From assembly GCA_018401755.1 (NCBI GenBank), contig JAGYKJ010000003.1, forward strand, positions 16,599 to 80,598: 64,000 nucleotides of DNA, in the 5' to 3' direction. The translations under genes and the position numbers were made by a program. Positions 60,191 through 64,000 of the stretch are shown in pieces. Under the pieces are notes generated by a model. It saw only the letters and a program-made list of their open reading frames with translations. It did not search any database and was not told the origin of the DNA. The stretch is from Litorivicinus sp. GTDB lineage: Bacteria; Pseudomonadota; Gammaproteobacteria; Pseudomonadales; Litorivicinaceae. Numbering within the stretch: position 1 is the stretch's first letter; each line of letters opens with the position of its first letter.

Positions 60191-60619
60191 ATGAATCGCT
60201 TCCAATCCATGCCTGACATGTCCAGAGGTTTGGACTCCTGCATCATCTTTGCGCACAACTGGACGTCATCTTTTGGCCCTGAATCGTCTTCGTGCTCGGC
60301 ACGGTTTGAGAGGCACGGCGAGTTACTCATTACGATGGTGGATTCTGGCGGGCTGATTCGTGAACTCTTAGATGAAGATCTGATATCCGTGCACTACCGC
60401 ATCGAAAGATCGCAGCTTTCCGGTTTCATTCGTCAGATCAATCAAATTCGCTGGTCCACAATGGGTTTTTTAGCCACGTATTGGCCAGAACGCTATGTGT
60501 TGTCAGCTCTTGCTCATCTCGCGCGATTTTCTGAGGTTGATCGTTTGGCGTTTATTGATGCGATTGAGTTTTTTCGAGTCGGTGCGCTTAATCTGGAATC
60601 GAGCTCGCTGAGTATTTAA
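60191..60619 (+). CDS. Orphan protein B, paralogous to the preceding gene, function unknown
   Basis: 142 aa from the ATG at 60191 (a GTG at 60182 is also in frame). Shares with protein A the pattern WTSSFG, then DSGGLIRELLDEDLISVHYRI cut here at the key residues DSGGLI, LLD and VHYRI, and the late SEVDR with FIDAIEFFRV. No known domain is recognised and no signal peptide is clear. Its last 32 bases overlap the convergent idi2 gene, placing it hard against the carotenoid/retinal cassette. Confidence 0.65.
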   Translation: MNRFQSMPDMSRGLDSCIIFAHNWTSSFGPESSSCSARFERHGELLITMVDSGGLIRELLDEDLISVHYRIERSQLSGFIRQINQIRWSTMGFLATYWPERYVLSALAHLARFSEVDRLAFIDAIEFFRVGALNLESSSLSI

Positions 60620-61643
60620 GATTTTTCAGCGACCCTGTAGACCAGATATGTGTGTATTCGAGTGCATCCGAGCGAGCCACACCGACTCCAAAACAACTGA
60701 GTTTGAGTTCATACATAATTTGCTGAAGTGCGGCGACCACAGCATCGGTCGATTCTAAGGCAGGCCCCAGCAATCGACCACCGAGACCACATAAGGTCGC
60801 GCCAAGTGCCAGTGCTTTTGCCACATCGAGACCCGATTGAATGCCCCCGGACGCCCACAAAGTGATTGGATCAAGCTGTTTGAGCTCAATAAGACACTCA
60901 GGCGTGCTATATCCCCAATCAGAAAATAAATCGCCAAGTTCCTGAGTCGCGGACTGTTGCGCGAGTGTTTGCTCAATTGCAGCAAATTGCGTTCCGCCGG
61001 TGCCTGCCACATCAATGATTTGGATGCCAACGTCGAGGAGTGCTTTGGCTGATTGGTGGTCAAACCCAAATCCCACTTCCTTTGCGATAACGGGGATAGG
61101 GCTCCAACGGCAAATTGCCTCGCAGGCTTTTAAGACGCCGTTCCAATTTCGGTCGCCATGATCCTGCAATGCTTCTTGCATCGGATTGAAGTGTAGGATC
61201 AGTGCATCTGCATCCAGTGGAGCCAAAATACGCTCGATACATCGAATATCAGCCAACTGACTGGCTGTGATGGCACCCAAGTTGGCAAATAACGGCTGAT
61301 CGCCAATGGCGGTCCGAACGCTGTGAGTTAAGCCTGCGTGGTCATCGGATTCTAGAGCGATACGTTGTGAGCCAACCCCCATTGCGAGACCCAGCTCTCG
61401 AGCGGCTTCGGCGAGGTGCTGGTTGATCCGGCTTGCCAGGTGTGGTCCACCCGTCATGGAGCTGATAAATAATGGCGCAGAAAGCACGTGATTCAGACAG
61501 TTTGCAGATAAATCAACTGCATTCAGATCCACTTCGGGAAGGGCGCAGTGACGCAGACGGATTGCTTTAAATGGAGTGGTCACATGCGCTTGCTGCGCCT
61601 GCGCGTGCTCAATATGTGAGAGTTTACGTGTGACGGCACTCAT
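60588..61643 (-). CDS. fni: Isopentenyl-diphosphate delta-isomerase, type 2 (FMN-dependent)
   Basis: 351 aa. Type 2 IPP isomerase interconverts IPP and DMAPP, supplying precursors for carotenoids. FISSMTGG, MGVGSQRIAL, HFNPMQEALQ, PVIAKEVGFG, DVAGTGGTQFA and ASGGIQSGLDVAKALALGA are the FMN- and substrate-binding signatures. The ATG at 61643 makes ATGA with the blh stop; an ATG at 61661 is also open. It is the last gene of the reverse-strand cassette crtB-crtY-blh-idi2. Confidence 0.96.
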   Translation of the reverse strand: MSAVTRKLSHIEHAQAQQAHVTTPFKAIRLRHCALPEVDLNAVDLSANCLNHVLSAPLFISSMTGGPHLASRINQHLAEAARELGLAMGVGSQRIALESDDHAGLTHSVRTAIGDQPLFANLGAITASQLADIRCIERILAPLDADALILHFNPMQEALQDHGDRNWNGVLKACEAICRWSPIPVIAKEVGFGFDHQSAKALLDVGIQIIDVAGTGGTQFAAIEQTLAQQSATQELGDLFSDWGYSTPECLIELKQLDPITLWASGGIQSGLDVAKALALGATLCGLGGRLLGPALESTDAVVAALQQIMYELKLSCFGVGVARSDALEYTHIWSTGSLKNLKYSASSIPD

Positions 61644-62416
61644 GACTTTTCTCGGGTCCATTCAATCAGCAGCATGTGTGGCACGGTCAACCCAGCCAGC
61701 CCGATAAACAATATCTGTAAGACAAGTGAGTTCAGTTGCAGGACCGACGCTTCCACTTGCATCGCAACGGCGACAGCCGCTAACAGGGTGAGGATGGTCA
61801 GAAATAGCATCACTACAAATCCAACAAAGCGCAGCTCGCTGTTGAGTGTGCGGTACACCGTGATGAGGTGGCGTGGGCTGTGAAACCCACAAAAAAACAC
61901 CACGAAATACCACAGAGGATCCAGGTAAGCGGCCGTCGCGGCTAAGGCAGTGAGTTCTAAGGTGGCTGCAAATCGTACTTTGCGGAGATGTATGATCAGG
62001 TAGAGCGCACTAAGGATGCCTGCCAGTTGAAGGGTCCAAACAAGAGCAATCGGTGTCGGTCCGAACAGCAAGTAGTCGAAAATCTGAACTGTTTCCGTCT
62101 GGTCCAGCACGATGGGAAGACCGATGATGAGACCACCATAGGCCCAATGGTCGAGCGGATTGGCTGAATAGCGCAGATAATCACGACCGAAATGAAGCGC
62201 GCTAAACGAGAGGAAGAGGATGAAGCCGAGAAGTGGCACGCTCCACCACAGCGCAATCATGCCCACTGCCAAAAGGATGTATACACCAAGAAATAGTGAG
62301 AGTCCGGGTAGTTTTCGCCACACCTTTTGCTGGTAGGCAACCACTGGATCGAGAGCACCATGCGGCAAACCCAGTAACGAAATGAAGATGGCCGCAAGTA
62401 ATGGACCTAAATCCAT
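61640..62416 (-). CDS. blh: Brp/Blh family beta-carotene 15,15'-dioxygenase
   Basis: 258 aa membrane protein with about seven or eight hydrophobic helices. The family's conserved histidines are in LLGLPHGALDP (N-terminus), SALHFGRDY, FCGFHSPRH and LTVPHMLL. Brp/Blh enzymes cleave beta-carotene to two retinal molecules, and in marine bacteria they accompany proteorhodopsin. The ATG at 62416 overlaps crtY by 10 bases; a GTG at 62425 is possible. The presence of this gene predicts a rhodopsin gene nearby, outside this window. Confidence 0.93.
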   Translation of the reverse strand: MDLGPLLAAIFISLLGLPHGALDPVVAYQQKVWRKLPGLSLFLGVYILLAVGMIALWWSVPLLGFILFLSFSALHFGRDYLRYSANPLDHWAYGGLIIGLPIVLDQTETVQIFDYLLFGPTPIALVWTLQLAGILSALYLIIHLRKVRFAATLELTALAATAAYLDPLWYFVVFFCGFHSPRHLITVYRTLNSELRFVGFVVMLFLTILTLLAAVAVAMQVEASVLQLNSLVLQILFIGLAGLTVPHMLLIEWTREKS

Positions 62417-63468
62417 CGCGCACACCCGACTGCGCTGTAGACAAACGGGCGTTTTGGCGCGGCCTGCATCATCTGTAGGGCATTCCTTGCGGTTGGCTTC
62501 ATCATAAAGTCTGCGAACTGATCCCCTGAGAGTCGCTGGGCTAAGGTACTAAAGATGCCGGCTAACGCGTGCGGAGCACTCTGAATGATTTGTATCAAGC
62601 ACTGGTCCATCCAACCAACCCACGCGGGATAGATGGGGTGAGAGGGCATCTCATTGTGCTCAATCAGCTGTTTCGCCGCACGCTCTGCCCAGTCCCACAT
62701 TGCCTTGAATCCATACCCAGAGGCGGCTCGCGTCATCTGGCCTCGCGCGCCAATTGGTGTTCCCCAACTAGAGAGTTGATGCACACCCATCGGAATGATT
62801 CCCCGTTCCTCGCGGACGATGCGGCCCGATGGCGCCGATTCTTGAGTCATGCGGACAAGCTTCTCCATGTCAAACGGTCTGCCACCAAAAGCAGTCCATT
62901 CGATCAAGGTGCATCCATTCGGCTTGGGTAAACGGTACAAAAAAAGGAGGGAGTCTGCATCACAATGCATGCACGTCATGAGATCAACCATACTGGGGTC
63001 GGGTGGATGCGTTTCCTCAATCTCGATTCCAGCAAAGGTTTGGTAGGTTTTAAACTCGGACAAGGAGGGCGGGCGACTATCGACCACATGTGTTGCTTTT
63101 GGAGGCGCCGTGATCTCAACATTCAGATGCAGACTCATCTGCGGGTGAGACTCGATACACAGTGCTGCCCAGTCAAAAAAATCCGCGCCTTCAATGAGGA
63201 CATAGCTCTGCCGTTCGCCGATATGTACCGTGCTTTCCGTATTCTGTCGGGAAAACTGCCAACGCGACCAGCGTGCTTTGATGAGATGATCCAGGGAATG
63301 TGGTCGGTCCACCCAGAAACCAAAGCTTTGTGCCTGCCCAAGATTTGCCTTCCGTTCCGCAATCCGCAATGGGCCTGGGAGCACAGGATATTTGGAGAGG
63401 GCAGCGGCAAGCATCAGACTGCTGGCTCCACCACCCACACAATACAGCCAGGTGGACCCGTCCGTCAT
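62407..63468 (-). CDS. crtY: Lycopene beta-cyclase, CrtY type
   Basis: 353 aa, slightly short for CrtY (about 380). An N-terminal dinucleotide-binding GGGASSLMLAAAL (about residues 12-24), a SFGFWVDRP motif, and a late PIGARGQMTRAASGYGF block match the CrtY/CrtL cyclases, which close both ends of lycopene to make beta-carotene. It shares ATGA with crtB and overlaps blh. Its product is the substrate of the blh enzyme. Confidence 0.92.
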   Translation of the reverse strand: MTDGSTWLYCVGGGASSLMLAAALSKYPVLPGPLRIAERKANLGQAQSFGFWVDRPHSLDHLIKARWSRWQFSRQNTESTVHIGERQSYVLIEGADFFDWAALCIESHPQMSLHLNVEITAPPKATHVVDSRPPSLSEFKTYQTFAGIEIEETHPPDPSMVDLMTCMHCDADSLLFLYRLPKPNGCTLIEWTAFGGRPFDMEKLVRMTQESAPSGRIVREERGIIPMGVHQLSSWGTPIGARGQMTRAASGYGFKAMWDWAERAAKQLIEHNEMPSHPIYPAWVGWMDQCLIQIIQSAPHALAGIFSTLAQRLSGDQFADFMMKPTARNALQMMQAAPKRPFVYSAVGCARWI

Positions 63469-64000
63469 GTGTGTGACTCGGTGTGATCCACGAATAGCTT
63501 GCAGGAATCTTGTCGCTGTTCAAACGAGGAGACGCTCAAACAGGTGTTGATCATTTCGCGACTCGCAAGCCACCATTTCCGTGACGACGAGATGACGGTA
63601 CGACCCGCCCAAATCGACGCATGCCCATCGAGAATCTGAATACCGATCTCACGATAGACACGCGATGCGACCCGAATCGCCGCTCGTGTTCGAAATGGGA
63701 GGTACGGAAATCCTCGAGCGCCTGACGCGTAAAATGAATCTGCGAGAAGCAGTAGCCGGCGAACACCTTGGTCGATGGACTCAATCACTGACGGGTTGGT
63801 CGCAACTATCTCTGCCGGTTCAATTGCGCCGACCCAGTCACTGGGTAGATACCGACGATCTGCCCTCGCGTCTTCAAGCACATCGCGCGCAATGTTCGTG
63901 AGCTGCATCGCGATCCCCAAATCAGCTGCGTAGCGACGTGCCTCTGGATCTGAGACCTTCAAGACATCGCACATCATCAGTCCGACGGTGCCAGCAACAT
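63465..64000 (-). CDS. crtB: Phytoene synthase, C-terminal part (5' end outside window)
   Basis: The frame runs off the right edge; the visible part starts VAGTVGLMMCDVL. The second Asp-rich motif DLGIAMQLTNIARDVLEDARADRRYLP is represented by its key residues (NIARDVLED and RRYLP). Phytoene synthase condenses two geranylgeranyl diphosphates. Later blocks FPYLPFRTRAAIRVA and YREIG match CrtB. It shares ATGA with crtY. Upstream crtI, crtE and a rhodopsin gene would be expected past the edge. Confidence 0.95.
   Translation of the reverse strand, partial: VAGTVGLMMCDVLKVSDPEARRYAADLGIAMQLTNIARDVLEDARADRRYLPSDWVGAIEPAEIVATNPSVIESIDQGVRRLLLLADSFYASGARGFPYLPFRTRAAIRVASRVYREIGIQILDGHASIWAGRTVISSSRKWWLASREMINTCLSVSSFEQRQDSCKLFVDHTESHT

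Overview
The window is a block of chromosomal core genes from a gammaproteobacterium, with the start of a carotenoid/retinal gene cassette at its right end. From memory, the gene order from maf (position 1) to secA (58952) closely follows the Pseudomonas aeruginosa block running from maf to secA. The organism respires through a cytochrome bc1 complex (petABC). It has a meso-diaminopimelate-type peptidoglycan pathway and a Gram-negative outer membrane (Lpt, Mla, Kdo and LpxC genes). The brp/blh-type carotene dioxygenase beside crtB, crtY and a type 2 IPP isomerase is typical of marine proteorhodopsin-bearing bacteria. No rhodopsin gene lies inside the window, and species identity cannot be fixed from what is visible.

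Layout. 1-8546: maf (partial), rng, yhdP, tldD, darP (reverse) and pmbA. 8543-17575, reverse strand: yrbG-kdsD-kdsC-lptC-lptA-lptB-rpoN-hpf-ptsN-rapZ-npr-mgtE, which joins Kdo synthesis, LPS transport, sigma-54 and the nitrogen PTS. 17661-25125, forward: mlaFEDCB-ibaG-murA-hisG-hisD-hisC. 25101-29207: degS/algW-like protease, Nif3-like protein, zapG, an alpha/beta hydrolase and zapE. 29295-34073: rplM-rpsI, petABC and sspAB. 34083-37927: dolP, diaA and lppC (reverse) with rsmI (forward). 37940-38275: rnpB. 38429-54761: the division and cell-wall cluster mraZ to ftsZ, preceded by a sigma70-type promoter and a clear MraZ operator. 54847-58952: lpxC, dciA (reverse) and secA. 58963-60619: a MarR-like regulator and two related orphan genes that I do not recognise. 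60588-64000, reverse: crtB (partial)-crtY-blh-idi2, which would turn phytoene-pathway products into beta-carotene and then retinal.

Genes are packed very tightly. Most co-directional neighbours share an ATGA, TAATG or TGATG junction, so translational coupling is probably the rule. Several divergent pairs have almost no space between their start codons, and some convergent pairs overlap.

Five genes that should be intact (hisG, petA, lppC, murF, secA) are each broken by one single-base indel in a short homopolymer. In each case restoring one base gives a full-length protein of the normal family size. This looks like residual sequencing or assembly error rather than gene decay.

The least explained part is 58963-60619, where core synteny ends. 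A regulator-like gene diverges from two paralogous small proteins with no recognised family, and the second of these overlaps tail-to-tail with the retinal cassette.
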